Below are positions 1 to 13,300 of a stretch of 64,000 nt of DNA, in pieces (positions within the stretch are counted from its first letter, which is position 1; every line of letters starts with the position of its first letter). The position numbers and the translations under genes were made by a program. The DNA is from Balanoglossus misakiensis (taxonomy: Eukaryota; Hemichordata): positions 3,658,001-3,722,000 of the forward strand of contig CM082579.2 in the NCBI GenBank assembly GCA_040954595.2, in the 5' to 3' direction. Below the pieces are notes generated by a model, which saw only the letters and a list, made by a program, of their open reading frames with translations, ran no database searches and was not told where the DNA came from.

Positions 1-3000
1 TTGATGATTTTCCTGAGCTATAACCCATGATTTTTTCAAAAATCGACGAAATTTTGAGATTTCGAAAAGTCGAAAAATCGTCAATTTTTGATGATTTTCC
101 TGAGCTATAACCCATGATTTTTTCAAAAATCGACGAAATTTTGAGATTTCGAAAAGTCGAAAAATCGTCAATTTTTGATGATTTTCCTGAGCTATAACCC
201 ATGATTTTTTCAAAAATCGACGAAATTTTGAGATTTCGAAAAGTCGAAAAATCGTCAATTTTTGATGATTTTCCTGAGCTATAACCCATGATTTTTTCAA
301 AAATCGACGAAATTTTGAGATTTCGAAAAGTCGAAAATTCGTCAATTTTTGATGATTTTCCTGAGCTATAACCCATGATTTTTTCAAAAATCGACGAAAT
401 TTTGAGATTTCGAAAAGTCGAAAATTCGTCAATTTTTGATGATTTTCCTGAGCTATAACCCATGATTTTTTCAAAAATCGACGAAATTTTGAGATTTCGA
501 AAAGTCGAAAAATCGTCAATTTTTGATGATTTTCCTGAGCTATAACCCATGATTTTTTCAAAAATCGACGAAATTTTGAGATTTCGAAAAGTCGAAAAAT
601 CGTCAATTTTTGATGATTTTCCTGAGCTATAACCCATGATTTTTTCAAAAATCGACGAAATTTTGAGATTTCGAAAAGTCGAAAATTCGTCAATTTTTGA
701 TGATTTTCCTGAGCTATAACCCATGATTTTTTCAAAGATCGACGAAATTTTGAGATTTCGAAAAGTCGAAAAATCGTCAATTTTTGATGATTTTCCTGAG
801 CTATAACCCATGATTTTTTCAAAAATCGACGAAATTTTGAGATTTCGAAAAGTCGAAAAATCGTCAATTTTTGATGATTTTCCTGAGCTATAACCCATGA
901 TTTTTTCAAAAATCGACGAAATTTTGAGATTTCGAAAAGTCGAAAAATCGTCAATTTTTGATGATTTTCCTGAGCTATAACCCATGATTTTTTCAAAAAT
1001 CGACGAAATTTTGAGATTTCGAAAAGTCGAAAAATCGTCAATTTTTGATGATTTTCCTGAGCTATAACCCATGATTTTTTCAAAAATCGACGAAATTTTG
1101 AGATTTCGAAAAGTCGAAAAATCGTCAATTTTTGATGATTTTCCTGAGCTATAACCCATGATTTTTTCAAAAATCGACGAAATTTTGAGATTTCGAAAAG
1201 TCGAAAAATCGTCAATTTTTGATGATTTTCCTGAGCTATAACCCATGATTTTTTCAAAAATCGACGAAATTTTGAGATTTCGAAAAGTCGAAAAATCGTC
1301 AATTTTTGATGATTTTCCTGAGCTATAACCCATGATTTTTTCAAAAATCGACGAAATTTTGAGATTTCGAAAAGTCGAAAAATCGTCAATTTTTGATGAT
1401 TTTCCTGAGCTATAACCCATGATTTTTTCAAAAATCGACGAAATTTTGAGATTTCGAAAAGTCGAAAAATCGTCAATTTTTGATGATTTTCCTGAGCTAT
1501 AACCCATGATTTTTTCAAAAATCGACGAAATTTTGAGATTTCGAAAAGTCGAAAAATCGTCAATTTTTGATGATTTTCCTGAGCTATAACCCATGATTTT
1601 TTCAAAAATCGACGAAATTTTGAGATTTCGAAAAGTCGAAAAATCGTCAATTTTTGATGATTTTCCTGAGCTATAACCCATGATTTTTTCAAAAATCGAC
1701 GAAATTTTGAGATTTCGAAAAGTCGAAAAATCGTCAATTTTTGATGATTTTCCTGAGCTATAACCCATGATTTTTTCAAAAATCGACGAAATTTTGAGAT
1801 TTCGAAAAGTCGAAAAATCGTCAATTTTTGATGATTTTCCTGAGCTATAACCCATGATTTTTTCAAAAATCGACGAAATTTTGAGATTTCGAAAAGTCGA
1901 AAAATCGTCAATTTTTGATGATTTTCCTGAGCTATAACCCATGATTTTTTCAAAAATCGACGAAATTTTGAGATTTCGAAAAGTCGAAAAATCGTCAATT
2001 TTTGATGATTTTCCTGAGCTATAACCCATGATTTTTTCAAAAATCGACGAAATTTTGAGATTTCGAAAAGTCGAAAATTCGTCAATTTTTGATGATTTTC
2101 CTGAGCTATAACCCATGATTTTTTCAAAAATCGACGAAATTTTGAGATTTCGAAAAGTCGAAAAATCGTCAATTTTTGATGATTTTCCTGAGCTATAACC
2201 CATGATTTTTTCAAAAATCGACGAAATTTTGAGATTTCGAAAAGTCGAAAAATCGTCAATTTTTGATGATTTTCCTGAGCTATAACCCATGATTTTTTCA
2301 AAAATCGACGAAATTTTGAGATTTCGAAAAGTCGAAAAATCGTCAATTTTTGATGATTTTCCTGAGCTATAACCCATGATTTTTTCAAAAATCGACGAAA
2401 TTTTGAGATTTCGAAAAGTCGAAAAATCGTCAATTTTTGATGATTTTCCTGAGCTATAACCCATGATTTTTTCAAAAATCGACGAAATTTTGAGATTTCG
2501 AAAAGTCGAAAAATCGTCAATTTTTGATGATTTTCCTGAGCTATAACCCATGATTTTTTCAAAAATCGACGAAATTTTGAGATTTCGAAAAGTCGAAAAA
2601 TCGTCAATTTTTGATGATTTTCCTGAGCTATAACCCATGATTTTTTCAAAAATCGACGAAATTTTGAGATTTGGAAAAGTCGAAAAATCGTCAATTTTGG
2701 ATGATTTTCCTGAGCTATAACCCATGATTTTTTCAAAAATCGACGAAATTTTGAGATTTGGAAAAGTCGAAAAATCGTCAATTTTTGATGATTTTCCTGA
2801 GCTATAACCCATGATTTTTTCAAAAATCGACGAAATTTTGAGATTTCGAAAAGTCGAAAAATCGTCAATTTTTGATGATTTTCCTGAGCTATAACCCATG
2901 ATTTTTTCAAAAATCGACGAAATTTTGAGATTTCGAAAAGTCGAAAAATCGTCAATTTTTGATGATTTTCCTGAGCTATAACCCATGATTTTTTCAAAAA

Positions 3001-4158
3001 TCGACGAAATTTTGAGATTTCGAAAAGTCGAAAAATCGTCAATTTTTGATGATTTTCCTGAGCTATAACCCATGATTTTTTCAAAAATCGACGAAATTTT
3101 GAGATTTCGAAAAGTCGAAAAATCGTCAATTTTTGATGATTTTCCTGAGCTATAACCCATGATTTTTTCAAAAATCGACGAAATTTTGAGATTTCGAAAA
3201 GTCGAAAAATCGTCAATTTTTGATGATTTTCCTGAGCTATAACCCATGATTTTTTCAAAAATCGACGAAATTTTGAGATTTCGAAAAGTCGAAAAATCGT
3301 CAATTTTTGATGATTTTCCTGAGCTATAACCCATGATTTTTTCAAAAATCGACGAAATTTTGAGATTTCGAAAAGTCGAAAAATCGTCAATTTTTGATGA
3401 TTTTCCTGAGCTATAACCCATGATTTTTTCAAAAATCGACGAAATTTTGAGATTTCGAAAAGTCGAAAAATCGTCAATTTTTGATGATTTTCCTGAGCTA
3501 TAACCCATGATTTTTTCAAAAATCGACGAAATTTTGAGATTTCGAAAAGTCGAAAAATCGTCAATTTTTGATGATTTTCCTGAGCTATAACCCATGATTT
3601 TGTCAAAAATCGACGAAATTTTGAGATTTCGAAAAGTCGAAAAATCGTCAATTTTTGATGATTTTCCTGAGCTATAACCCATGATTTTTTCAAAAATCGA
3701 CGAAATTTTGAGATTTCGAAAAGTCGAAAAATCGTCAATTTTTGATGATTTTCCTGAGCTATAACCCATGATTTTTTCAAAAATCGACGAAATTTTGAGA
3801 TTTCGAAAAGTCGAAAAATCGTCAATTTTTGATGATTTCCCTGAGCTATAACCCATGATTTTTTCAAAAATCGACGAAATTTTGAGATTTCGAAAAGTCG
3901 AAAAATCGTCAATTTTTGATGATTTCCCTGAGCTATAACCCATGATTTTTTCAAAAATCGACGAAATTTTGAGATTTGGAAAAGTCGAAAAATCGTCAAT
4001 TTTTGATGATTTTCCTGAGCTATAACCCATGATTTTTTCAAAAATCGACGAAATTTTGAGATTTCGAAAAGTCGAAAAATCGTCAATTTTTGATGATTTT
4101 CCTGAGCTATAACCCATGATTTTTTCAAAAATCGACGAAATTTTGAGATTTCGAAAAG
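1..4158. repeat. 87-bp satellite array, about 48 tandem copies
   Basis: A unit beginning ttgatgattttcctgagc recurs every 87 bp (starts at 1, 88, 1741, 3481 and so on). Copies are almost identical. The commonest variants are aaaattcg for aaaaatcg (near 330, 420, 680, 2070), ttggaaaag for ttcgaaaag (near 2670, 2755, 3975), and rare single changes (near 735, 3602, 3838, 3925). The array starts before the window and breaks off inside a unit at about 4158. The unit is AT-rich and contains the near-palindrome gattttttcaaaaatc. Units abut directly, so this is a satellite rather than a spaced repeat. Confidence 0.97.
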
Positions 4159-5765
4159 ATTTTCATGAGCTATAATCCATGTTTTTTTTTATTAAAAATG
4201 AAGAAATTTTGAAAATTCGAAAAGTCGAAAAATTGTGATTTTTTGATGATTTTCATGAGCTGTAAGCTCATGAAAATTTGTAAAAATGATAAATTTCCGA
4301 CTTTGCGAAATTTGGTGATTTTGTCATTTTGAGACGTTTTTCATGGGATATAGCTCATGAAAATTGTCAAAAATGACAAATTTCCGACTTTGCGAAATTT
4401 GGTGATTTTGTCATTTTGAGACATTTTTCATGGGTTATAGCTCATGAAACTTGTAAAGAATGAAAAATTTCCGACTTTGCGAAATTTGGTGATTTTGTCA
4501 TTTTGAGACGTTTTTCATGGGTTATAGCTCATGATTACTGTCAAAAATGAGAAATTTTCGACTTTGCGAAATATGGTGATTTTGTCATTTTGAGACATTT
4601 TTCATGGGTCATAGCTCATGAAACTTGTAAGAATGAGAAATTTTCGACTTTGCGAAATATGGTGATTTTGTCATTTTGAGACATTTTTCATGGGTCATAG
4701 CTCATGAAACTTGTAAGAATGAGAAATTTTCGACTTTGCGAAATTTGGTGATTTTGTCATTTTGAGACATTTTTCATGGGTCATAGCTCATGAAACTTGT
4801 AAGAATGAGAAATTTTCGACTTTGCGAAATTTGGTGATTTTGTCATTTTGAGACATTTTTCATGGGTTATAGCTCATGCAACTGGTCAAGAATGAGAAAT
4901 TTCCGACTTTGCGAAATTTGGTGATTTTGTCATTTTGAGACATTTTTCATGGGTCATAGCTCATGAAACTTGTAAGAATGAGAAATTTTCGACTTTGCGA
5001 AATATGGTGATTTTGTCATTTTGAGACATTTTTCATGGGTCATAGCTCATGAAACTTGTAAGAATGAGAAATTTTCGACTTTGCGAAATTTGGTGATTTT
5101 GTCATTTTGAGACATTTTTCATGGGTTATAGCTCATGCAACTGGTCAAGAATGAGAAATTTCCGACTTTGCGAAATTTGGTGATTTTGTCATTTTGAGAC
5201 ATTTTTCATGGGTCATAGCTCATGAAACTTGTAAGAATGAGAAATTTTCGACTTTGCGAAATATGGTGATTTTGTCATTTTGAGACATTTTTCATGGGTC
5301 ATAGCTCATGCAACTGGTCAAGAATGAGAAATTTCCGACTTTGCGAAATTTGGTGATTTTGTCATTCTGAGACATTTTTAATGGGTCATAGCTCATGAAA
5401 CTTGTAAGAATGAGAAATTTTCGACTTTGCGAAATATGGTGATTTTGTCATTTTGAGACATTTTTCATGGGTCATAGCTCATGAAACTTGTAAGAATGAG
5501 AAATTTTCGACTTTGCGAAATATGGTGATTTTGTCATTTTGAGACATTTTTCATGGGTCATAGCTCATGAAACTTGTAAGAATGAGAAATTTTCGACTTT
5601 GCGAAATATGGTGATTTTGTCAATTTAAGACGTTTTTCATGGGTCATAGCTCATGAAACTTGTAAGAATGAGAAATTTTCGACTTTGCGAAATATGGTGA
5701 TTTTGTCAATTTGAGACATTTTTCATGGGTCATAGCTCATGAAACTTGTAAAGAATGAGAAATTC
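4159..5765. repeat. 86-bp satellite array, diverged relative of the 87-bp satellite
   Basis: After a degraded junction (4159-4260) a second tandem repeat runs for about 18 copies with an 86-bp period (unit starts at 4681 and 4767, for example). Its core is catttttcatgggtcatag followed by ctcatgaaacttgtaagaatg and a gaaattttcgactttgcg segment. Copies differ more than in the 87-bp array and two subtypes alternate (gaaacttgtaagaatg and gcaactggtcaagaatg). The order of blocks (gagctataacccatga / gggtcatagctcatga, then gaaatttt...cga) matches the 87-bp unit, so the two families appear to share an ancestor. Confidence 0.93.
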
Positions 5766-7430
5766 ATTCAACATCAAGGCAGTGTTGGGGTAATAAAATG
5801 ATACAGACACAAGTATTTCAGTTTAATCTAGTCCATTGAAAATTTTAATCTCAAAGTTTTGAAACAATAAACAAGAGAATACATGTATACAGTGTTATCT
5901 GTAGACTTACAATATGAAAAAAGAAAGAAAATCAATGAGTTGTAATTTACACAATCATGCCAAATTTTCCAACCATAGCATTGCATCAGCTTGGTAAACA
6001 TCAATGGAAATACTATTGTCATTAAATGTTAGGTGGTCACTGCAGACTACCAGTAACAGTTACAGCTGCATCGCGGTAAATGGACACTTCGTCCTAAGCT
6101 TGGTTGCCGGATACCCATCTGGTATTTGCATCTGCAAAACAAGAAACGGAAAAATGACTGTCTTTAATATCCATGGACATGAAACAAAGCATGATCATCA
6201 CTGTACAGCCAATAGTTGTTCATTCGCAGAAGGTAATCATGCAAATCTGTATGGCTGCCTGGAATTTCACTCTCTATTTGGCAACTTGATTCAATTCTAC
6301 TGCAACAACGATAGAGATCTGTCCATATAAGCTTATAATTGCGCTTAGTTGAACCGACAACAACAAATACACCCCACCCACACACACCCCTACCATGTAT
6401 TGTTTCCGTCATTGCTTCAATTTTCTTTCCCACAATTCTTACCTTCCCACAACCATACGGTACTCTCTGGACATCAATCACGCAGGCTGGCAATCATCTT
6501 AGCATCATCTATGGAATCTCTGGAATAAATGAAAAGTATGTAAAGATGGCTGACATGTTTGTGCCATAACAAAATGGCCACACCTTGCATCTAGCAGTCA
6601 GGTCGATTTTAAAACATCCACATATTTTACCGGTTCCATATTGTTACATGCAGGTTTGTGAAAAATCGGTTCGCTCGACTGGGAAACGGCATCAGTCTGA
6701 ATCGAATAAACAAAAACTTCAAAATGGCCTCCATGCATGAAAAGAGGGGCTTTGATGTCTATATCGCTTGTCAAACCTTACTTGAAACCTCTGGTCTTCG
6801 TTCAGCCATTGAAGATACTGCCCTTACGGCACCGGCCAGCTGTACTGCTGTATGGCGAAAACAAATAGTAGCTTAGGCCCCAGCTTTGTTGATGAATACT
6901 ATTATGAGTTGATCTCGTCTCTGGATCTGCAAAACAAGGAAATGAAGTGAATGTATGCAATAATCATGATCGTTCAGTCATGGAACATACCTGCCCTTAC
7001 CTCATCCAGCTACATGTATACCGCTGCATGGCGAAAAAAAACTCTGGTCTCTGCATCTGCAAAACAAGCAAATGAAAGTGAATATTCATGAACACGAAAG
7101 AAAACGTCTACCGCGATCACCGTACCACAAAGTATCGTTCAGCCATTGAAGATACTTCCCTTACCGCACAGGCCAGCTGTACTGCTGTTATGTATAGCGA
7201 AAGCAACTAGTAGCTTAGGCCCCAGCTTTGTTGATGAATACTATTATGAGGTGATCTCGTCTCTGGATCTGCAAAACAAGGAAATGAAGTGAATGTATGT
7301 AATATTCATGATCGTTCGGCCACGGAACATGCCTGCCCTTACCTCCCCAGCTATACCGCTGCATGGCGATAACAACTCTCGTCTCTGGATCTGCAAAACA
7401 AGCAAATGAAAGTGAATGTCTAATATTCAA
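5766..7430. repeat. Mosaic of diverged duplications, including a 290-bp direct duplication
   Basis: No gene is recognised here. Two similar segments lie in direct orientation, 6801-7090 and 7139-7425, spaced 338 bp. Each runs from a ttcagccattgaagatact block through ggccccagctttgttgatg to a ctgcaaaacaagcaaatgaa block. Other pieces recur further away: a ctgcaaaacaag...gttcattcgcag stretch at 6130-6230 resembles 8995-9095, and an aaatcggttcgct block at 6660-6730 resembles 8830-8890. The pattern suggests a dispersed element or old segmental duplications. I see no transposase, reverse transcriptase or terminal repeats. Confidence 0.7.
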
Positions 7431-8475
7431 GATGATCGGTACGGAAATAAACCACTCAGTTTATCAGTACAACGTGTATGTTTTTAATTTTTTATTGAAA
7501 AATGACGAAAGATGACAACTGACAAAACCTGTATTAACTACTACTAAATACGCACGCTTGAAGATGATCGGTACGGAAATAAACCACTCAGTTTATCAGT
7601 ACAACGTGTATGTTTTTAATTTTTTATTGAAAAATGACGAAAGATGACATGTCTGAAAAAACCTGTATTAACTACTACTAAATACGCACGCTTGAAGATG
7701 ATCGGTACGGAAATAAACCACTCAGTTTATCAGTACAACGTGTATGTTTTTAATTTTTTATTGAAAAATGACGAAAGATGACATGTCTGAAAAAACCTGT
7801 ATTAACTACTACTAAATACGCACGCTTGAAGATGATCGGTACGGAAATAAACCACTCAGTTTATCAGTACAACGTGTATGTTTTTAATTTTTTATTGAAA
7901 AATGACGAAAGATGACATGTCTGAAAAAACCTGTATTAACTACTACTAAATACGCACGCTTGAAGATGATCGGTACGGAAATAAACCACTCAGTTTATCA
8001 GTACAACGTGTATGTTTTTAATTTTTTATTGAAAAATGACGAAAGATGACATGTCTGAAAAAACCTGTATTAACTACTACTAAATACGCACGCTTGAAGA
8101 TGATCGGTACGGAAATAAACCACTCAGTTTATCAGTACAACGTGTATGTTTTTAATTTTTTATTGAAAAATGACGAAAGATGACATGTCTGAAAAAACCT
8201 GTATTAACTACTACTAAATACGCACGCTTGAAGATGATCGGTACGGAAATAAACCACTCAGTTTATCAGTACAACGTGTATGTTTTTAATTTTTTATTGA
8301 AAAATGACGAAAGATGACATGTCTGAAAAAACCTGTATTAACTACTACTAAATACGCACGCTTGAAGATGATCGGTACGGAAATAAACCACTCAGTTTAT
8401 CAGTACAACGTGTATGTTTTTAATTTTTTATTGAAAAATGACGAAAGATGACATGTCTGAAAAAACCTGTATTAA
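7431..8475. repeat. 132/134-bp minisatellite, 8 copies
   Basis: The unit begins gatgatcggtacggaaataa. Starts are at 7431, 7563, 7697, 7831, 7965, 8099, 8233 and 8367. The first unit is 132 bp and carries gatgacaactgac, where later units have gatgacatgtctg. The following six are 134 bp and look identical. The last stops at about 8475 after cctgtatta. The near-absence of mutations indicates very recent expansion or homogenisation. Confidence 0.96.
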
Positions 8476-9900
8476 TTATATTAAACCGTCGGTCAGAGGG
8501 ATGGGACCCACCCGCACCGGGGATTTTATTTATGTCTATATAACTTACTTGTTTTAAGCATCAGATAATCCACTGGTCTTCATTCAGCCATGGATCATAC
8601 AAACGCTCACCTCAATGTAGGCTAGTTGCATGGCCCAAATATACCGTACAACTTACCGTGACACACATGCACACACACTCACAACAACGAGCACCTTTCG
8701 AAGCATTCAAAGCCAATGAACTTGTTGGTGCCGTAACAAAATGACCCATGCACCGAGCATGTAGTCCTGTTGGTCTTAAAACTTTAAAATGACATCCATA
8801 TAGCATCCGCATTGTTGCATTCTTCAGATTTGTGCAAAATCGGTTCGCTGAACTGGCTACCGGCACCAGTCAGAATCGTTGAAAGTTCTTAAAAATTGCC
8901 CAAAAAACTTGGCTAATACCGCTTACTTTGACATCATGCTTGTAACATCATAGCATCCGCGTTGAACGTACACCATCAGTTCACCGGGGCCTCCAATCTG
9001 CAAAATGAGAAAAAAAATGAATGCCTATCCACATACATGTACACGAAACCAAATATCAACCGTGATTACCGCACGCTAAACTGTTGTTCATTCGCATATT
9101 GTACATCATACACGACGACAATATGTGTTGTAGGGCTTCGTTGTCAGACAAGTAGTCTAAAACCCCGGCATGGCACTATGAACATTTACATATTTTCAAG
9201 TTTAGGCCTACAGCCAAGCGGAAAATTTTTAAATCCGACAAACATATTTTTGGCAAAGACTGCACGGACACACACTCAAAAATAACTGTTTCCAATGAAG
9301 CGTTTCAAAGCCTACTACTTTTGCCATTGTCTGGTAGTATAATACAAAATTTGCATTCATTTACACCCGAAAACACGCTGACTGCACGTGTACCCGCTGT
9401 AGCTGTCAATTCATCGAACCCGCTACCAATTCATCGTAGCCCCCCTCCCCTTTCCCGAAAAACTACCTTGTTTTTTTTATGTAAAAAATGCTGCCCACCA
9501 GTAGAGCTAAAACACCGACTTGTCTTTGATAGACTGTATATCATTAGTAACGCGAATGGGTGCGGGAATTTGTGAATTAAAAAGCAGGGCAGCGCTGACT
9601 CGAGCTGTCCGACTGTGACGCATCAAATTTTTCAATTCTGTGGTGTAGACGTCTGGCTTTTTAGTTGTCCGTAACTCGCCACAGAATAACCCATGCTTCT
9701 GGTCAAAAATTGAGTAAATGTGTCTACTTCTGTTACTTTACTTACCGCTGTCGTCGTGAAAACTATCCAGCGGAGAAACTCTGTTTGGGGGGCAGAGTTC
9801 TCCGCATCTTCTCGTGGTCCAAGCAGCAGCGTGGCCGTCTGACTCTCAAATGAAAATGCACGGAGGCTAGACGGAAATTTCCAAGTGGAGTTGGTCCAGG
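8476..9900. other. Noncoding stretch with diverged repeat fragments
   Basis: No gene is recognised. 8570-9110 holds fragments similar to the 6.1-7.4 kb mosaic (cttcattcagccatgg; gtgcaaaatcggttcgctg; gttgttcattcgcat). Open frames here are short, mostly begin at non-ATG codons and match no family I know. Confidence 0.5.
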
Positions 9901-9904
9901 TGGC

Positions 9905-10350
9905 TCCAACCAATCAGCAGCGAAAGCTTTGCATAGTCACGTCTCAAGTCACGTCACGTGACGTGACCCGCATCAAAAGTGCTAACACAATTACGTAACT
10001 GTTGAAATTTCGGATTCTTTTGTCGTAGTTTGCCAGACATTTTGAACATCACACGATTCCACATTCGAAAGAATTTACCATGCGCTTTGAAATGTTGGAG
10101 TAGGGGAAAAATCATCGTCACCTAAATATCTATTCACAAACAATGTGTCTGTGATTCTTATTAGAATAACAACATTTTCAAATCTGCATTTTTGACTCTT
10201 TTTGCCAGGTGGAACGACCAGACCATGTATTTCAACTATCGAGCACACTTCATTTACATTGGACGATAAAATTTTTCACAACATGTACAACGTCCCCTTT
10301 TTGAACTTTTTGCGAGAAAGACATTGTCAGCCGCCGCCGCCATCTTGATT
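9905..10350. promoter_or_regulatory. Probable promoter/enhancer with CCAAT, E-box/CRE palindrome and YY1-like motif
   Basis: A CCAATCA box lies at 9910-9916. At 9948-9967 there is a perfect 20-bp palindrome centred on CACGTG, with an ACGTCAC/GTGACGT arm on each side. It therefore carries an E-box of the TCACGTGA class and CRE-like half sites. At about 10330-10345 a GCCGCCGCCGCCATCTTG block contains the YY1 consensus. This cluster is typical of TATA-less promoters. No coding exon could be tied to it; the prokineticin-receptor-like gene downstream on + is one candidate. Its function is inference only. Confidence 0.4.
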
Positions 10351-13300
10351 TAAGATGCGCAAAGGACTGTGGGATCGGCCACAATTTATTCGACACAAAA
10401 CATAAAATTAATTCAACACCGACGAACGAAAAGGATATGAAACGGGGCTTTGCTGACTTGGCACAATTCCCAAAGTCCCACTCATCAACGTTTCATGGTT
10501 AAGCATTATAACTTTGACCCGCGTCTGTTAAACGCCGGCGCGACTCCTTCCAAGAAGCGTCGTACATCATTGATATAAGACACGAGGATATCTGTTATGG
10601 CACACGAGGACGGTGGGGATTAAACGGGTGACTTAGCTTAGCACAAAGAATGCGAACGAGATTGAGAAATAAAAGTGGGGTTAATCCCCAGTTTCGTAAT
10701 TCCATTTTTTCCCCAAACAGGTCATAAGTGTTTTAGCGAATCCGCCTAACCACCGCTCTGCATGCGCATTCCTTGTGCTATAAATCAGGAAGGGATCAGG
10801 TCAGGGAAAGGGTTTTGTTTCTTGTCGAAGCGTGAACACCAAATGACGTCAACTGAAACCCCTAAATTTAAAACGTCTTCGCATCATACAGCATTTTGTC
10901 TTTATGGCGCAGAAGCACAAAGAAGTCCTGACCAGTGAAGTTTTATAGCTCTACTGGTATAGGGCTCAGAAAACTGCAAAAAGTTTCAACTGATATCGTT
11001 CATACTCTCTCTTTAAAAGTAGTCAGCCTTCATGTTCCCGCCACCCTTTCCACTCAATTGCGTTTTAATCTGTCAACTACGGATATTGCGCCATTTTGAA
11101 CTTTTTTATTGAAGAAAATAAAACGCAGATACCGCGGAGTCAAGCCAGTGTGACTGCCCTCCAATTGTTTTTAGTTAGACGAATGAACACGGCCAGACCT
11201 TGTTATGTTTTAGATGGCCCTACACGTTTCACTGCGCGTGTAAAATGGCTTCATGACGTGTAAACTGGTCTCTATGATTCCGGTTCGGCGTAAATCGCTT
11301 TCTGCCCGAAAGGCACTAAAAGATGCACTGGCTACGGACTGATAGACCAAGCGCAATTTCAGACAGCGCGCAAATCCTGATCAGATCGCGAATGTGGCCG
11401 AGAGAGTGGGCGAGATACGGAGAAGGGGGTAGGGATGTAGGCCATGGTATCTGGAAGTTCTGTCAGTCCGCATGCAATAATTGGGTTCGCCAAGAACATT
11501 TCCAATCTAACATGATTGCTTTGCCAACAAATCACACGGAGTGTAACACATCGACTTACAGATACCCCATCCCCTATCTCCTACATCGTCTCATCATTGC
11601 CTTCAAGTTGGTACACGTGCTACCGTCATGCACGGGGCGAACTGGAGGAGCCAGTGTGTCCCGCTTCGAACATCTTTCAAGAGATGAAAAGCAACCGATA
11701 GTAATTTCTCGCCATTTTGCGCCATGATTTGCTTTGCTTGTTTATAGAAAATTAAAGTAAGCGACCAGAGAGCTTTCACTCTTTCAAGCACTAAAGCTTT
11801 TTCCCAGCAGAACCTAACGACTGCCGCCTATACTGTTGATATTTTCTGAAAGCTTAGATCACGGGCGGTCTGTTCTATTTGCTTTTTTCGAGTGACTATA
11901 AAGATAAAGTTGGACCCATTTCGCTGCACCACAAAACCTCCTTGAAAAGGATATATAACATTATTTATCGCAACTTGAACGTTTCTTGTACATTAAAGGT
12001 CGTGAAGTCTCGAGCGATTTTACATCACGCGTGAACTCGTGTCAGGGATCCCAACAAGAGATCCATGAGATGTGAGCAGATCGAGCGCTAATGATGCATG
12101 GTTGCTTTGACGACGTGCATTGTAGTAGTCACGCAAATGCACATTGAATATTATGGTTTCCGCTTTGCTTCCTCTCATTTTTGTGTAATTGCATGCACTA
12201 CGACCAGAAAAGTCTTCTAGGTGTTCGTTGCTTGCTGAACACTGCGAGAGAAAAAATCAGCGCTCTACAAGTGAGCCGCGGGACCTAGAAAAATAATTAA
12301 CTAACTGATTTACCACCGAAGAATTAATTGTTAACAAGGCATAACCTTAACATATTGCGTAGTAAAATATGCAAAATTGGACGCCAAGGAGTAAAGATGA
12401 ACCAGGCGCAGGTCGGCGAGTGATTTTGCTAGGAGGGAAAGAAAGACACCGGTGCACTCTCTCTCTTCTTTGATCACGAAGTGTGAACAGCATCAGCTCC
12501 CATTGGGAATGCAAAATGATATAAACTCTTCTGTTCAGATTCAACTTAGCGAATTGTGACGAGTAGCTATAGTCAAAGTGGCATTGTCAATTGAGTCCGG
12601 TGAATATTTAAGAGTGCAAATATGAACATTTCGTCGCCTCTGCTGGTTTGTGCTTGTGATATTTCCCGCCATTAATAGCTCCCTTACAACTGCGAACACA
12701 ATTAATCATCCGACCGGTTTCTTGCGGCCGTCCAGGGTCTCAGCCTGGAACCGCACGATAGTTCAGTCAATTACAGCGGCGTATCGGAAGTAACACCTGA
12801 ACAATTGTGCAACAAACGCCAGATATTTTTTTTTATCTTTGCTGGGTTATTGATGGCGACAGGGCCAGAAATCTACCATTTCAGTCATTTATTTCTCTTG
12901 GATGACAGTTACATTGGAATATGCAGTGTGAACTTTCGCCAATGGTTCGTTACCGACCAGATTTGGGGTTTTGTCGACAAGAAGGTTTCTATACATTCAT
13001 GAGATCACAATATCATACTATATCGAGGCGCTGTGTGGGGATCAATGATTTATGTGGTCACTGATAAAACTTTCATAGGAGAAATCATTTTACTGTCAGT
13101 TTGAAGCAAGGGCGTAAATTCTTGCTTAAATAAAACATTTGTCGGTTCTATAATTGAAAAATTGAGGTGCAAATGCCACCAGATGTATATGGCATATAAA
13201 ATGAAACTATATTGACATAGATACACCTCCATTGTCACGAAAACAAAACCACGTGGCTTCAAATCCCGAACGCACGCCATTTGGAGGACGGATTTAACAA

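Noticed and set aside
1-5765. Regularly spaced repeats that might suggest a CRISPR array
   Set aside because: Units abut directly without unique spacers, the surrounding genes are spliced animal genes, and there are no cas genes. It is satellite DNA.
11323-11727. 134-codon ATG frame on +
   Set aside because: No recognisable family, no splice or promoter context, and two other frames overlap it. I could not distinguish it from chance.
12700-12720. gaccggt at 12710 as a donor for the missing TM1-TM3 exon of the prokineticin-receptor-like gene
   Set aside because: The frame needed for Asp-Arg has a stop codon immediately upstream (AAT-TAA) and no transmembrane sequence precedes it.
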